Assembly: GCA_025356655.1 (NCBI GenBank)
Contig: JANXRW010000024.1
Location: 1 to 37,745, forward strand
From: Betaproteobacteria bacterium
Lineage (GTDB): Bacteria; Pseudomonadota; Gammaproteobacteria; Burkholderiales; SHXO01
Length of the DNA: 37,745 nt
Reading direction: 5' to 3'
Part shown: positions 8,576 through 17,536 of the stretch, one piece after another
Layout of the letters: each line of letters begins with the position of its first letter
How positions within the stretch are numbered: the stretch's first letter is position 1
Notes under the pieces: generated by a model
What the model saw: the letters and a program-made list of their open reading frames with translations, nothing else
Told to the model about the DNA's origin: nothing
Databases searched by the model: none
Made by a program: the position numbers and the translations under genes

Positions 8576-10099
8576 ATGAAGCGCTTTCTGCTGTCCCTTG
8601 TACTGGGCACACTGATAAGCCTCGCCCCGGCGAGCTTTGCCCAGGACGCGAAGCCAGCGGCGGACGCCGCCGCGACCGCTGCCTCCGCCCCGGCGGCGGC
8701 CGCTCCTGCCGCCGCAGCAGCCTCGGCTCCCGCCGCGACCGCCCCTGCCGGCGCGCCGGCTGCGGCCCCTGCCGCTGCCCCTGCCCCTACGCCCAATAAG
8801 GGCGACACCGCCTGGATGATCGTGGCGACTGCCTTCGTCATCCTGATGACCATCCCCGGACTGGCCTTGTTCTACGGCGGTTTGGTGCGCACCAAGAACA
8901 TGTTGTCGGTGCTGATGCAGGTGTTTGCCGTGTTCTCCCTGCTGTCGATCCTGTGGGCCATCTACGGCTACAGCATCGCCTTTACGGAGGGCAACGACTT
9001 CTTCGGGGGGTTTAGCCGACTCTTCCTGGCGGGCATCACACCGGACTCGAACGTGGCCACCTTCAGCAAGGGTGTGGTCATTCCCGAGTACATCTACGTG
9101 GCGTTCCAGCTCACCTTCGCGGCCATCACCCCCTGCTTGATACTGGGCGCCTTCGCGGAGCGGGTGAAGTTCTCCGCAGTGCTGCTGTTCATGATCCTCT
9201 GGTTCACCTTCGCCTACTTGCCCATCGCGCACATGGTCTGGTACTGGCCCGGTCCGGACGGGGCGACCTCGCAGGCCGCGTGGGACAAGGCCATGTTAAC
9301 GGCTGGCTGGCTGAACAAGAAGGGTGCACTGGACTTCGCGGGCGGCACGGTGGTGCACATCAACGCCGGTATCGCCGGCTTGGTGGGGGCGCTGGTGATG
9401 GGCAAGCGGCTGGGCTTCGGACGCGAGTCCATGGCTCCGCACAGCCTGACCATGACGATGATCGGCGCGTCCCTGCTGTGGGTGGGCTGGTTCGGCTTCA
9501 ACGTGGGCTCCAACCTCGAGTCCAACGGCAGCGCGGCCATGGTGTTCGTCAACACGCAACTGGCGACGGCCGCAGCAGCGCTGGCCTGGATGTTCGGTGA
9601 GTGGGCCTTCCGCGGCAAGCCGACGATGTTGGGTGCTGCCTCGGGTGCGGTCGCTGGCTTGGTCGCCATCACCCCCGCCTGCGGTTACGTGGGACCCATG
9701 GGGGGCATTGTGCTAGGGGCGATCGCCGGCCTGGTGTGCCTGTGGTCGGTCACCTGGATGAAGGGCAAATTCGGCTACGACGACTCCCTGGACGTGTTCG
9801 GTGTCCATTGCGTGGGGGGGATTCTCGGTGCCTTGGGTACTGGGGTCTTCTGCGCGCCCTCCCTGGGGGGTACTGGCGTCTACGACTACGTGGCGAACAA
9901 GGTGTCTGCGGACTACTCCATCGCCGGTCAGGTGTGGATCCAGTTCCAGGCAGTGGCAACCACGGTGATCTGGTCCGCGGTGGTGGCCTTCATCGCCTAC
10001 AAGATCGTTGACATGGTGGTCGGCCTGCGCGTCACGGACGAAGAAGAACGCGAAGGGCTCGACGAGACCCAGCACGGCGAGCGCGCCTACAACCTCTAG
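8576..10099 (+). CDS. amtB: Ammonium transporter AmtB with signal peptide
   Basis: The product is a 507-residue Amt/Rh-family ammonium channel of the inner membrane. It starts at ATG 8576 with GGGAG upstream. The signal peptide (MKRFLLSLVLGTLISLAPA, cut near SFA) is followed by about 55 residues of almost pure Ala/Pro before the first channel helix (DTAWMIVATAFVILMT). Conserved features include PGLALFYGGLVR, GAFAERVKF, the first pore histidine in GGTVVHINAG, and the second in DVFGVHCVGG. The C-terminal tail (KIVDMVVGLRVTDEEEREGLD) is the GlnK-docking segment. The Ala/Pro linker would be periplasmic; it is longer than in E. coli AmtB and its purpose is unknown. The gene ends the operon at a strong terminator. 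Confidence 0.97.
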   Translation: MKRFLLSLVLGTLISLAPASFAQDAKPAADAAATAASAPAAAAPAAAAASAPAATAPAGAPAAAPAAAPAPTPNKGDTAWMIVATAFVILMTIPGLALFYGGLVRTKNMLSVLMQVFAVFSLLSILWAIYGYSIAFTEGNDFFGGFSRLFLAGITPDSNVATFSKGVVIPEYIYVAFQLTFAAITPCLILGAFAERVKFSAVLLFMILWFTFAYLPIAHMVWYWPGPDGATSQAAWDKAMLTAGWLNKKGALDFAGGTVVHINAGIAGLVGALVMGKRLGFGRESMAPHSLTMTMIGASLLWVGWFGFNVGSNLESNGSAAMVFVNTQLATAAAALAWMFGEWAFRGKPTMLGAASGAVAGLVAITPACGYVGPMGGIVLGAIAGLVCLWSVTWMKGKFGYDDSLDVFGVHCVGGILGALGTGVFCAPSLGGTGVYDYVANKVSADYSIAGQVWIQFQAVATTVIWSAVVAFIAYKIVDMVVGLRVTDEEEREGLDETQHGERAYNL

Positions 10100-10134
10100 A
10101 AATTCTAGATTCCTCCGGCAGTTTCTCAGCCTTC

Positions 10135-10165
10135 CGGGCGCCTCTTGGGGTGCCCGTTTTTTTTT
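10135..10165 (+). terminator. Rho-independent terminator of the glnK-amtB operon
   Basis: A near-continuous stem begins CGGGCGCC (10135-10142), returns as GGGGTGCCCG (10147-10156) with a single G-T in the arm, and is followed directly by nine T residues (10157-10165). This is a textbook intrinsic terminator 36 bases after the amtB stop. It separates the nitrogen operon from gshA. Confidence 0.93.
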
Positions 10166-10299
10166 ACGCCTTCCCCCGTACCGCTTCGGACGCTGCCCGG
10201 GCCTGCCCGGTCGCAGTGAGCCGCCAAGCGTCGCCGGGGGCGGTGCCGGTGCGGTCCTCCTCGTCCAGGCCCCCGCCGGCGATGGAGCGAGGATGAATT

Positions 10300-10308
10300 T
10301 GCTAGAAT
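10300..10308 (+). promoter_or_regulatory. Candidate extended -10 promoter for gshA
   Basis: TGCTAGAAT fits an extended -10 (TGn + TAGAAT), placing the transcript start near 10315 and a short leader of about 20 bases before the gshA ATG. No clear -35 was found. The 10166-10299 interval shows nothing else recognisable. Confidence 0.4.
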
Positions 10309-10336
10309 CGCGCATCTTCGAAGCGAGGCTCAGCCC

Positions 10337-11659
10337 ATGCACATCCCTCAACTTCCCAGCGGGCTAGCCCAGCCGGTCGTGCGACTGGAGGAAAGCATCG
10401 TGCGGAGCCAGTCCGGCATTGAGCACTGGTTCCGCAGCCAATGGCAGGAACACGAGGTGCCCTTCTATGCGTCGGTGGACCTGCGCAACAGCGGCTTCAA
10501 GCTCGCGCCGGTGGATACCAATCTGTTTCCAGGCGGCTTCAACAACCTCAACCCCGACCTCATGCCGGTGTGCGTGCACGCTGCTATGGTTGCCGTGCAG
10601 AAACTCTGTCCGGAGGCGCGCGGGGCCCTGATCATTCCGGAGAACCATACCCGGAACCTGCATTACCTCAAGAACGTGGCGGCGCTGGCCCAAATCGTGA
10701 AGCTCGCGGGCATGAATGTGCGCATTGGCAGCCTGCTGCCCGAGGTCACGGCGCCTACCGAGGTCGCACTCCCCGACGGCGGCAAACTGGTCCTCGAGCC
10801 GCTGGTGCGCAGTGGGAACCGGGTGGGGCTTGCGGATTTCGACCCCTGCGTCATCCTGTTGAACAACGATCTTTCCGGGGGCGTCCCGCCGATCCTGAAA
10901 GGGCTCGAGCAGCAGGTGCTGCCGCCGATGTTCGCGGGCTGGTTCGCTCGGCGCAAATCGCGGCATTTCGCTGCCTACGACCGCGTTGCAGCGCAGTTTG
11001 CCGAACTCATCGACATCGACCCCTGGTTGATCAACCCCTATTTTGCTACCTGCGGTGAAATCAACTTCCAGGAAAAGCAGGGTGAAGAGTGCCTGGCGTC
11101 ACACGTTGAGCGTATCCTGGGCGACATCGGGCGGCGGTACCGCGAATACGGCATCGAGCGGGATCCCTTTGTCATCGTGAAGGCCGATGCGGGGACCTAC
11201 GGCATGGGCATCATGACGGTCAAGGATCCCGCCGATGTGCGTGGCTTGAACCGCAAGCAGCGAAACAAGATGTCCGTCGTCAAGGAGGGCCTCAACGTCA
11301 CTGAGGCCTTGGTGCAGGAGGGGGTCTATACCTTCGAGAGCGTCGGCGAAGCCGTCGCAGAACCGGTGATCTACATGATCGACCAGTTCGTGGTGGGGGG
11401 CTTCTACCGTGTGCACACGGGACGCGGTCCGGACGAGAACCTGAATGCGCCCGGTATGGGCTTCGCACCCCTGGCTTTCGATGTGAATTGCCTCCTGCCA
11501 AACCCGGAGGGGGGGGCCGGTTGCGCCGAGAACCGCCTCTACGCCTACGGGGTCATTGCCCGCTTGGCCCTGCTCGCAGCCAGCCTGGAGATCGAGGGTA
11601 TGGCGGCGGACCTCGAAGCCGCGCCGGCCGCGCCAGCGCGCCACCTCGTCGGCGCCTGA
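10337..11659 (+). CDS. gshA: Glutamate-cysteine ligase, proteobacterial (GshA_ferroox) type
   Basis: This 440-residue enzyme makes gamma-glutamylcysteine, the first step of glutathione synthesis. It belongs to the ATP-grasp-like family seen in Acidithiobacillus and many betaproteobacteria, not the enteric GshA fold. Landmarks are VDLRNSGFKLAPVDTNLFPGGFNNL in overlapping pieces, IIPENHTRN, the nucleotide-binding stretch VKADAGTYGMGIMTV and RNKMSVVKEG, and FYRVHTGRG. It starts at ATG 10337 after a candidate extended -10. The gshB gene begins 12 bases after its stop, so both steps are made from one mRNA. The C-terminal 25 residues are Ala-rich and probably disordered. Confidence 0.93.
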   Translation: MHIPQLPSGLAQPVVRLEESIVRSQSGIEHWFRSQWQEHEVPFYASVDLRNSGFKLAPVDTNLFPGGFNNLNPDLMPVCVHAAMVAVQKLCPEARGALIIPENHTRNLHYLKNVAALAQIVKLAGMNVRIGSLLPEVTAPTEVALPDGGKLVLEPLVRSGNRVGLADFDPCVILLNNDLSGGVPPILKGLEQQVLPPMFAGWFARRKSRHFAAYDRVAAQFAELIDIDPWLINPYFATCGEINFQEKQGEECLASHVERILGDIGRRYREYGIERDPFVIVKADAGTYGMGIMTVKDPADVRGLNRKQRNKMSVVKEGLNVTEALVQEGVYTFESVGEAVAEPVIYMIDQFVVGGFYRVHTGRGPDENLNAPGMGFAPLAFDVNCLLPNPEGGAGCAENRLYAYGVIARLALLAASLEIEGMAADLEAAPAAPARHLVGA

Positions 11660-11671
11660 AGGGGCCTGCCC

Positions 11672-12622
11672 ATGCGCCTGGCCTTCCTGGTCGATCCGCT
11701 GGAATCCCTCAGGAGCTACAAGGACTCCTCCGTTGCCATGATGCAGGCGTCTGCAGCCCGCGGCCATGCCCTGTTCGCTTTGCAGCAAGGCGACCTGCTG
11801 TGTCGCAACGGGGCGGTGAGCGCCCGGGTGTGTTCGCTGGAGTTGTCCGCCGCGCAGGGCGGGCCCTGGTACCAGACGGGGGCGTCGCAAGAATGTTCCC
11901 TCGCACAGTTCGACGCCGTGCTCATGCGCAAGGATCCGCCCTTCGACCTGGAGTACATCTACGCGACCTACCTGCTGGAGATGGCGCAGGAGCAGGGAGC
12001 ACTGGTCATCAATCGTCCGCGCGCCCTGCGGGACTACAACGAAAAACTCTCCATCCACCGGTTTATCGAATTTACCGTCCCCACCTTGGTCACGCGGCAG
12101 GAGGGGGAATTGCGCGCCTTCCTGCAGGTCCACGGGGACGTGGTGTTCAAACCCCTCGACGGCATGGGGGGCGCTTCGGTCTTCCGGGTGCGCCAGAACG
12201 ACCCCAACGTCGGCGTCATCATCGAGACCCTGACCCGGCTCGGGCAGCAGACGATCATGGCCCAGCGCTACATTCCCGAGATCAGCCAGGGCGACAAGCG
12301 CGTGCTGCTCATTGGCGGCGACCCTGTGCCCTACGCGCTGGCGCGGATTCCGAAGGCCGGTGAGACGCGCGGCAACCTCGCCGCCGGGGGGCGCGGTGTG
12401 GCCCAGCCGCTATCCCCGCGGGACCGGGAAATTGCGCTCTCCCTGGGGCCGCGGCTGGCCGCCGACGGATTGGACTTGGTCGGCCTTGATGTCATCGGTG
12501 ACTACCTCACCGAGGTCAATGTCACCAGCCCCACCGGCATGCGGGAAATCATGACGCAGACCGGTTGTGATGTCGCCGGGTTGATGATCGAACAGGTCGA
12601 GCGGCGGGTGAATGCACGCTGA
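11672..12622 (+). CDS. gshB: Glutathione synthetase
   Basis: This 316-residue cytoplasmic ATP-grasp ligase adds glycine to gamma-glutamylcysteine. Family features in order are the N-terminal MRLAFLVDPLESLRSYKDSS, MRKDPPFDLEYIYATYLLE, VINRPRALRDYNEKLSI, the ATP-binding FKPLDGMGGASVFR, the QRYIPEISQGDKRVLLIGG core, the glycine-rich lid RGNLAAGGRG, and metal-binding TEVNVTSPTGMREI. Length equals that of E. coli GshB. It lies 12 bases behind gshA and is followed by about 90 bases before the PTS genes, which have their own candidate promoter. A glutathione transferase sits further downstream. Confidence 0.97.
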   Translation: MRLAFLVDPLESLRSYKDSSVAMMQASAARGHALFALQQGDLLCRNGAVSARVCSLELSAAQGGPWYQTGASQECSLAQFDAVLMRKDPPFDLEYIYATYLLEMAQEQGALVINRPRALRDYNEKLSIHRFIEFTVPTLVTRQEGELRAFLQVHGDVVFKPLDGMGGASVFRVRQNDPNVGVIIETLTRLGQQTIMAQRYIPEISQGDKRVLLIGGDPVPYALARIPKAGETRGNLAAGGRGVAQPLSPRDREIALSLGPRLAADGLDLVGLDVIGDYLTEVNVTSPTGMREIMTQTGCDVAGLMIEQVERRVNAR

Positions 12623-12672
12623 GGCGTGCGTCGCGCTCCCTCCTGTCGCGTCGCGGCCGCCGGCGATGGTTC

Positions 12673-12681
12673 TGGTAGACT
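12673..12681 (+). promoter_or_regulatory. Candidate extended -10 promoter for the PTS genes
   Basis: TGGTAGACT resembles an extended -10 (TGn + TAnnnT) 30 bases before the EIIA start, which would give a short leader. The -35 region is unconvincing. It is recorded because very similar elements precede metH and gshA in this window. Confidence 0.3.
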
Positions 12682-12711
12682 GACGCTCCGCTGCCGCCAA
12701 AGCCGTTCCCA

Positions 12712-13128
12712 ATGGTCGGAATCCTGATCGTTGCACACGCAACCCTGGGCGAGAGCCTGATCCAGTGCGCTACCCATGTGTTGGGCTCCTGCCCGCCGCA
12801 GCTGCGGCAGTTGGGCGTCAGCGTGGGCGAGGATCCGCAGCAACTCCTCCTGAGTGCGTTACGGCTGCTGCGTGAGGTTGACTCGGGCGACGGCGTGTTG
12901 GTACTCACCGACGTCTATGGCGCGACCCCCTCCAATATCGCCTGTCGTATGCTCGTGCCTGGCCGTGTCGAAGGTGTCGCAGGGGTCAATCTTCCCATGC
13001 TCGTGCGGGCCATCACCTACCGCCGAGAGCCCTTGGAGGTGGTCATGACAAAAGCCCTCTCCGGAGGCGTCGAAGGTGTCCTGAATATGCCTCCCGTGAG
13101 CCTGGAAAATGCCGCTTCAGGAAATTGA
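12712..13128 (+). CDS. PTS EIIA of the mannose family (regulatory)
   Basis: The product is a 138-residue EIIA-Man-type domain. The phosphoacceptor H9 sits in IVAHATLGE at the end of the first strand, and the active-site loop LTDVYGATPSNIA is conserved. No EIIB or EIIC permease is present here. In many betaproteobacteria this protein with HPr and EI forms an incomplete, regulatory phosphorelay instead of a sugar uptake system. Its final 20 bases overlap the HPr gene (start 13109), so translation is coupled. Its targets cannot be told from sequence. Confidence 0.92.
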   Translation: MVGILIVAHATLGESLIQCATHVLGSCPPQLRQLGVSVGEDPQQLLLSALRLLREVDSGDGVLVLTDVYGATPSNIACRMLVPGRVEGVAGVNLPMLVRAITYRREPLEVVMTKALSGGVEGVLNMPPVSLENAASGN

Positions 13129-13378
13129 GATCATCAACAAGCTGGGGCTGCATGCGCGCGCCTCGGCGAAGCTCACGCAGGTGGCCGGAAGCTTCCAGTG
13201 CGAGGTGTGGCTAAGCCGTAACGGCCGCCGCGTCAACGCTAAAAGCATCATGGGCGTCATGATGCTGGCGGCCGCCAAGGGCGCCACGGTATCCCTGGAG
13301 ACCAGCGGAACCGATGAGGACGCGGCCATGGGAGCGCTGGTAGATCTCATCCGGTCGCGCTTCGGCGAGTCCGAATAG
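13109..13378 (+). CDS. ptsH: HPr phosphocarrier protein
   Basis: This 89-residue HPr relays phosphate from EI to EIIA. The catalytic H15 is in NKLGLHARASAKL, and the regulatory serine S46 in NAKSIMGVMML is the kind of site that HPr kinase modifies in Gram-positives and many proteobacteria. No hprK is in the window. The ATG at 13109 lies inside the end of the EIIA gene in another frame. The stop is 62 bases before the preferred ptsI start. Confidence 0.96.
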   Translation: MPLQEIEIINKLGLHARASAKLTQVAGSFQCEVWLSRNGRRVNAKSIMGVMMLAAAKGATVSLETSGTDEDAAMGALVDLIRSRFGESE

Positions 13379-13440
13379 CCGTGCTTCGCGACCCCGTGGC
13401 GGCGGTCCAGTCCGGCCCTTCGGGGGCTGTCGCTGGGCGC

Positions 13441-15165
13441 ATGTCTTTTACCATCCACGGCATCGGGGTTTCCCAGGGCATTGCCATCGGCTGCGCCCAC
13501 CTGCTCTCGGTGGCCCAGCTCGAGGTTTCTCACTACCAGGTGCAGCCCGACGAGGTGGCGGAGGAACTGTCGCGCTTCGACGCCGCCATCGCGCGGGTGC
13601 GCGCGGAGCTCAGCGCAGCCGCTGCGCTGATTCCCGAAGGTGCGCCCGCCGAGATGGAGGGTTTCCTCAACCTGCATCTCATGATCCTTGCGGACAGTAC
13701 ACTCTCCGAGGCGCCCAAGGAGCTGATCCGCACGCAGCTCTGCAACGCAGCCTACGCCCTGACCCAGCAGGCGGAGACCCTACTCGAGCAGTTCGAGCGT
13801 ATCGAGGACGAGTACCTGCGTGAGCGCAAGGCTGATGTGATCCAGGTGGTCGAGCGCGTGTTGAAGGCGCTCTCCGGGCAGCCCGGTCATCTGCCACCGC
13901 CCCCGCAACCGGACGCGGACATCATCCTGGTGGCGCGCGACCTGTCGCCTACCGACGTGATCCTCTTCAAGGGACATCGCTTCGCGGGGTTCATCACCGA
14001 CCTCGGCGGCACCACATCGCATACGGCCATCCTGGCACGCAGCCTTGGCATCCCGTCCATCGTCGCACTGCACCACGCCCACCAGTTGATTCGCGAGGGC
14101 GAGCTGCTCGTGGTGGATAGCACCCAGGGCGTGGTCCTGGTCAACCCAGACGCCGCGGCCCTGGCCGAATACCGTCTGCGCCAGGCGCAATCCCGGCTGG
14201 AGCGCGAAAAGCTCTACCTGCTGAAGGCGACCCGGGCGGCCACACTCGACGGTACGCGGGTGGAATTGCTGGCGAACATCGAGCTACCGGACGAGGTCGA
14301 TCGAGCACGCGACCATGCCGCTGCGGGTATCGGCCTGTTCCGCAGTGAGTTTCTGTTCTTGGGTCGGGACGAACTCCCTGACGAGGACGAGCAGTTCGAG
14401 GCCTATCGGCACGTGGCGTCGGTGATGGGGGAGCGGCCCGTCACCATCCGTACGCTCGACTTGGGCGCGGACAAGCACTTGAAGGGGGCCGCACGCGTTG
14501 CCCCCAATCCCGCATTAGGCCTGCGGGCGATCCGGCTGTGCCTGGCCGAGCCGCAGATGTTCCTGCGCCAGTTGCGCGCGATCCTGCGGGCCTCGAACTA
14601 CGGCAACGTGCGCATCCTGGTGCCCATGCTCTCCACGGCCCACGAATTGCGCCAGACCCTGGAACTCATCGCCGAGGCCAAGCGGAGTCTTGACGCGGCG
14701 GGTATTCCTTACCGGCGCGACATGGCCGTGGGCGGCATGATCGAGATCCCCGCTGCGGCGCTGGCCCTTCGTACCTTCACCCGCGGTCTGGATTTTCTGT
14801 CCATCGGTACCAACGATCTGATCCAGTACACCCTGGCCATCGACCGCACGGACGACGCGGTTGCCTACCTCTATGACCCCCTGCATCCGGCGGTGCTTCG
14901 CCTGCTGGCGCACATCATCCGGCGTGCCACGGCGGCCGGGGTCCCCGTGGCTGTTTGCGGGGAGATGGCGGGCGAGGTCGGTTTCACGCGCGTGCTTCTG
15001 GGGATGGGGCTGCGCCAGTTCTCCATGCATCCGGCCAACCTGCTGGAGGTTAAACAACGGGTGCTCACATCGGACCTGGGGGGTGCCCAGCGAGTCGTCG
15101 CCCAGATGCTGCGCACCGAGGACCCCGACAAGCTGCGCGCGCTGCTCGCGCGGATCAACGGCTGA
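13441..15165 (+). CDS. ptsI: Phosphoenolpyruvate-protein phosphotransferase (EI)
   Basis: Enzyme I takes phosphate from phosphoenolpyruvate and passes it to HPr. The product is 574 residues from ATG 13441 (E. coli: 575). The N-terminal HPr-interacting domain begins FTIHGIGVSQGIAIG, and the phospho-histidine is H194 in GGTTSHTAILARSLGIPSI. The C-terminal PEP-binding barrel contains GIGLFRSEFLFLGR, the arginine in RTLDLGADKHL, GTNDLIQYTLAIDR and the catalytic cysteine in AVCGEMAGE. An upstream GTG at 13381 would add 20 residues lacking family similarity and is rejected. The EI, HPr and EIIA genes form one unit. The stop is seven bases from holA. Confidence 0.96.
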   Translation: MSFTIHGIGVSQGIAIGCAHLLSVAQLEVSHYQVQPDEVAEELSRFDAAIARVRAELSAAAALIPEGAPAEMEGFLNLHLMILADSTLSEAPKELIRTQLCNAAYALTQQAETLLEQFERIEDEYLRERKADVIQVVERVLKALSGQPGHLPPPPQPDADIILVARDLSPTDVILFKGHRFAGFITDLGGTTSHTAILARSLGIPSIVALHHAHQLIREGELLVVDSTQGVVLVNPDAAALAEYRLRQAQSRLEREKLYLLKATRAATLDGTRVELLANIELPDEVDRARDHAAAGIGLFRSEFLFLGRDELPDEDEQFEAYRHVASVMGERPVTIRTLDLGADKHLKGAARVAPNPALGLRAIRLCLAEPQMFLRQLRAILRASNYGNVRILVPMLSTAHELRQTLELIAEAKRSLDAAGIPYRRDMAVGGMIEIPAAALALRTFTRGLDFLSIGTNDLIQYTLAIDRTDDAVAYLYDPLHPAVLRLLAHIIRRATAAGVPVAVCGEMAGEVGFTRVLLGMGLRQFSMHPANLLEVKQRVLTSDLGGAQRVVAQMLRTEDPDKLRALLARING

Positions 15166-15172
15166 CCTCCCC

Positions 15173-16231
15173 ATGCGGGTGGATTCAGAAAAACTGCCCG
15201 AGGTGCTACGCCAGGGCCTGAAGCTCCTTTATGTCATCCACGGCGAGGAGGCACTGCTCGCCCTGGAGGCGGCCGACCGGCTGCGTGTGGCCGCGCGCAA
15301 GGACGGCTTCGAAGAGCGCGAAGTACTGACGGTGGAGCCGGGTTTCGATTGGTCGCGCCTGGCCATGGCGGCTGCCACGCGGTCGCTGTTCGCGAGCCGG
15401 CGCTTGCTGGAGTTGCGCATCCCCTCGGGCCGACCGGGCGTAGAGGGGGGCTCCGCGCTGGCTGGTTTTGCGAAGCGCCTGCCGGCCGACACCGTCAGCT
15501 TGGTGATGCTGCCCAAGCTCGACCGCACGCAATTGGCAAGCGCCTGGTTCACCGCGCTCGATGCCGCAGGCGTCTGTGTCGTGGCCAATGCCGTGCCTCC
15601 GGCGCGGCTCACGCAGTGGCTCTCCGCGCGGCTGGCCGCCCAGCGCCAGGATGCCGACCCGGCCACGCTGGAACTGCTAGCCCAGCGCGTGGAGGGCAAC
15701 CTGCTCGCCGCCCACCAGGAGGTGCGCAAGCTAGGCCTCCTGTTAGCCGAGGGCCGGCTGGAGTTCGAAGCCGTGCGCCAGTCGGTCCTCGACGTGGCGC
15801 GCTATGACGTGTTCAAGTTGCGCGACGCGCTGCTGGAAGGACAGATGGGGCGAGTGCTGCGCATCCTCGACGGTCTGCGTGGGGAAGGCGTCGCGACACC
15901 GCTCGTGCTGTGGGCCGTGACCGAGGACACGCGCGCGCTACTGCGGCTCAACCGGGGCCTCGCCGCGGGACGTCCCGGCAAAACGCTAGCCTCCGAGTTG
16001 AAGCTCTTCGGGGATCGCGCCGAGCGCCTTCTGGCGGTGGCCCGCGGGGCCAGTGCGCCGGCGCTCGAGCAGGCCCTGCTGGCCGCGGCGGCGGCGGACC
16101 GGGTGAACAAGGGCCTCGGCCGAGGGGACCCTTGGGATGCCTTGCTGGGCTTGTGCGAGCAGGTCATGCGGGCCTGCCGGGCGGGGCGGCGGGAGGCCCC
16201 GAATCGGGTTAGAATGCCCACCGGTTCCTAG
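15173..16231 (+). CDS. holA: DNA polymerase III delta subunit
   Basis: HolA is the clamp-loader wrench that opens the beta clamp. The product is 352 residues (E. coli 343). The N-terminal region reads LYVIHGEEALLALEAADRLR, the degenerate P-loop area typical of delta. A central segment GNLLAAHQEVRKLGLL and the segment ARYDVFKLRDALLEGQMGR are conserved in HolA. The start ATG 15173 lies seven bases after ptsI. The end is Arg-rich (RACRAGRREAPNRVRMPTGS). In many betaproteobacteria holA follows lptE and precedes proA; here lptE and leuS are absent upstream and the PTS genes take that place. A TAGAAT at 16210-16215 inside the end of holA may help transcribe proA. Confidence 0.92.
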   Translation: MRVDSEKLPEVLRQGLKLLYVIHGEEALLALEAADRLRVAARKDGFEEREVLTVEPGFDWSRLAMAAATRSLFASRRLLELRIPSGRPGVEGGSALAGFAKRLPADTVSLVMLPKLDRTQLASAWFTALDAAGVCVVANAVPPARLTQWLSARLAAQRQDADPATLELLAQRVEGNLLAAHQEVRKLGLLLAEGRLEFEAVRQSVLDVARYDVFKLRDALLEGQMGRVLRILDGLRGEGVATPLVLWAVTEDTRALLRLNRGLAAGRPGKTLASELKLFGDRAERLLAVARGASAPALEQALLAAAAADRVNKGLGRGDPWDALLGLCEQVMRACRAGRREAPNRVRMPTGS

Positions 16232-16246
16232 GAGAGTTGGGCGCTC

Positions 16247-17503
16247 GTGGACATCCAGACCTACATGCTTACGGTGTGCCGCGAGGCGCGGCGCGCAGCG
16301 ACGCGCGTGGCCGCGAGCGAGAGTGCCGCAAAAAATGCGGCCCTCCTGCACATGGCCGACGCCCTGGAAGCAAGCACCGAGACGCTATTGCAGGCCAACG
16401 CCCAGGACCTTGCGGGCGCGCGTGCGCGCGACCTCGACGCGGCACTAGTCGATCGCCTCACGCTCGGGCACAAGGGCGTGCGCGCCATGGCCGAGGGCCT
16501 GCGCCAGATCGCCGCGCTTCCGGACCCCGTAGGCGAGATCAGCGGATTGTCCTATCGGCCCAGCGGCATTCAGGTGGGACGCATGCGCGTGCCGCTCGGG
16601 GTAGTGGCCATCATCTACGAGGCCCGCCCCAATGTCACCGCCGATGCCGCCGGGCTTTGCCTGAAATCCGGCAACGCCGCGATCCTACGCGGGGGCTCGG
16701 AGGCCGTTACCTCGAATCAAGCAATCGCCGTGTGCGTGCGCGAAGGCCTTCGCTTGGCGGGTCTTCCGGAGACGGCCGTGCAGATCCTGGAGGTGACCGA
16801 CCGGGCAGCCGTTGGTGAACTGTTGTCCATGAAGGACTACGTGGACATCGTGATACCGCGGGGCGGAAAAGGGCTGATCGAGCGTGTCTCCCAGGAGTCG
16901 CGCATCCCCGTGCTGAAACACCTCGACGGCGTCTGCCACGTCTATGTGGATGATCGCGCCGATCTCGACAAGGCGCTACGGGTGGCCGTGAATTCCAAGA
17001 CTCAGCGCTACGGCACCTGCAACACCATGGAAACATTGCTGGTGCACCGGGCCATCGCGCCGCGCCTGTTGCCCCCGCTCGCGCGCCTGTACCAGGAGCA
17101 GTCGGTCGAACTGCGCGGGGACGAGGATGCCCGGGCGCTGGTGCCGGAGATGCTGGTCGCCACGCAGGAGGACTGGTACGCGGAGTATCTCGCGCCCATC
17201 CTCAGTATCCGATTGGTCGATGACCTCGACGCGGCCATGGAGCACATCGCCACCTATGGCTCCCACCACACCGATGCCATCGTCACCGAGGATCTGGGGC
17301 GCGCGCGGCGCTTCCTACGTGAGGTCGATTCCAGTTCCGTCATGGTCAACGCGTCGACGCGCTTTGCCGATGGCTTCGAGTATGGGTTGGGAGCCGAGAT
17401 CGGGATATCCACCGACAAGCTCCACGCCCGCGGTCCGGTCGGCCTCGAGGGGCTGACCTCCCAGAAATACGTCGTACTGGGTGACGGTCACATTCGCACC
17501 TAG
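16247..17503 (+). CDS. proA: Gamma-glutamyl phosphate reductase
   Basis: ProA reduces gamma-glutamyl phosphate to glutamate semialdehyde in proline synthesis. The product is 418 residues starting at GTG 16247, with AGGAGAG upstream. Aldehyde-dehydrogenase-fold landmarks are visible: [46 protein letters not shown], the catalytic cysteine in [14 protein letters not shown], and the closing [20 protein letters not shown]. The kinase partner proB is not in the window. The lpdA gene follows after 33 bases. Confidence 0.97.
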   Translation: MDIQTYMLTVCREARRAATRVAASESAAKNAALLHMADALEASTETLLQANAQDLAGARARDLDAALVDRLTLGHKGVRAMAEGLRQIAALPDPVGEISGLSYRPSGIQVGRMRVPLGVVAIIYEARPNVTADAAGLCLKSGNAAILRGGSEAVTSNQAIAVCVREGLRLAGLPETAVQILEVTDRAAVGELLSMKDYVDIVIPRGGKGLIERVSQESRIPVLKHLDGVCHVYVDDRADLDKALRVAVNSKTQRYGTCNTMETLLVHRAIAPRLLPPLARLYQEQSVELRGDEDARALVPEMLVATQEDWYAEYLAPILSIRLVDDLDAAMEHIATYGSHHTDAIVTEDLGRARRFLREVDSSSVMVNASTRFADGFEYGLGAEIGISTDKLHARGPVGLEGLTSQKYVVLGDGHIRT

Positions 17504-17536
17504 GCGCCGCCGTCCCTGCTTTTCCGAGAGTACCCC

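Noticed and set aside
8637..8800. Short tandem repeat or CRISPR-like array in the 5' part of amtB
   Set aside because: The repetition is codon-level Ala/Pro coding sequence without fixed-length repeats or spacers.
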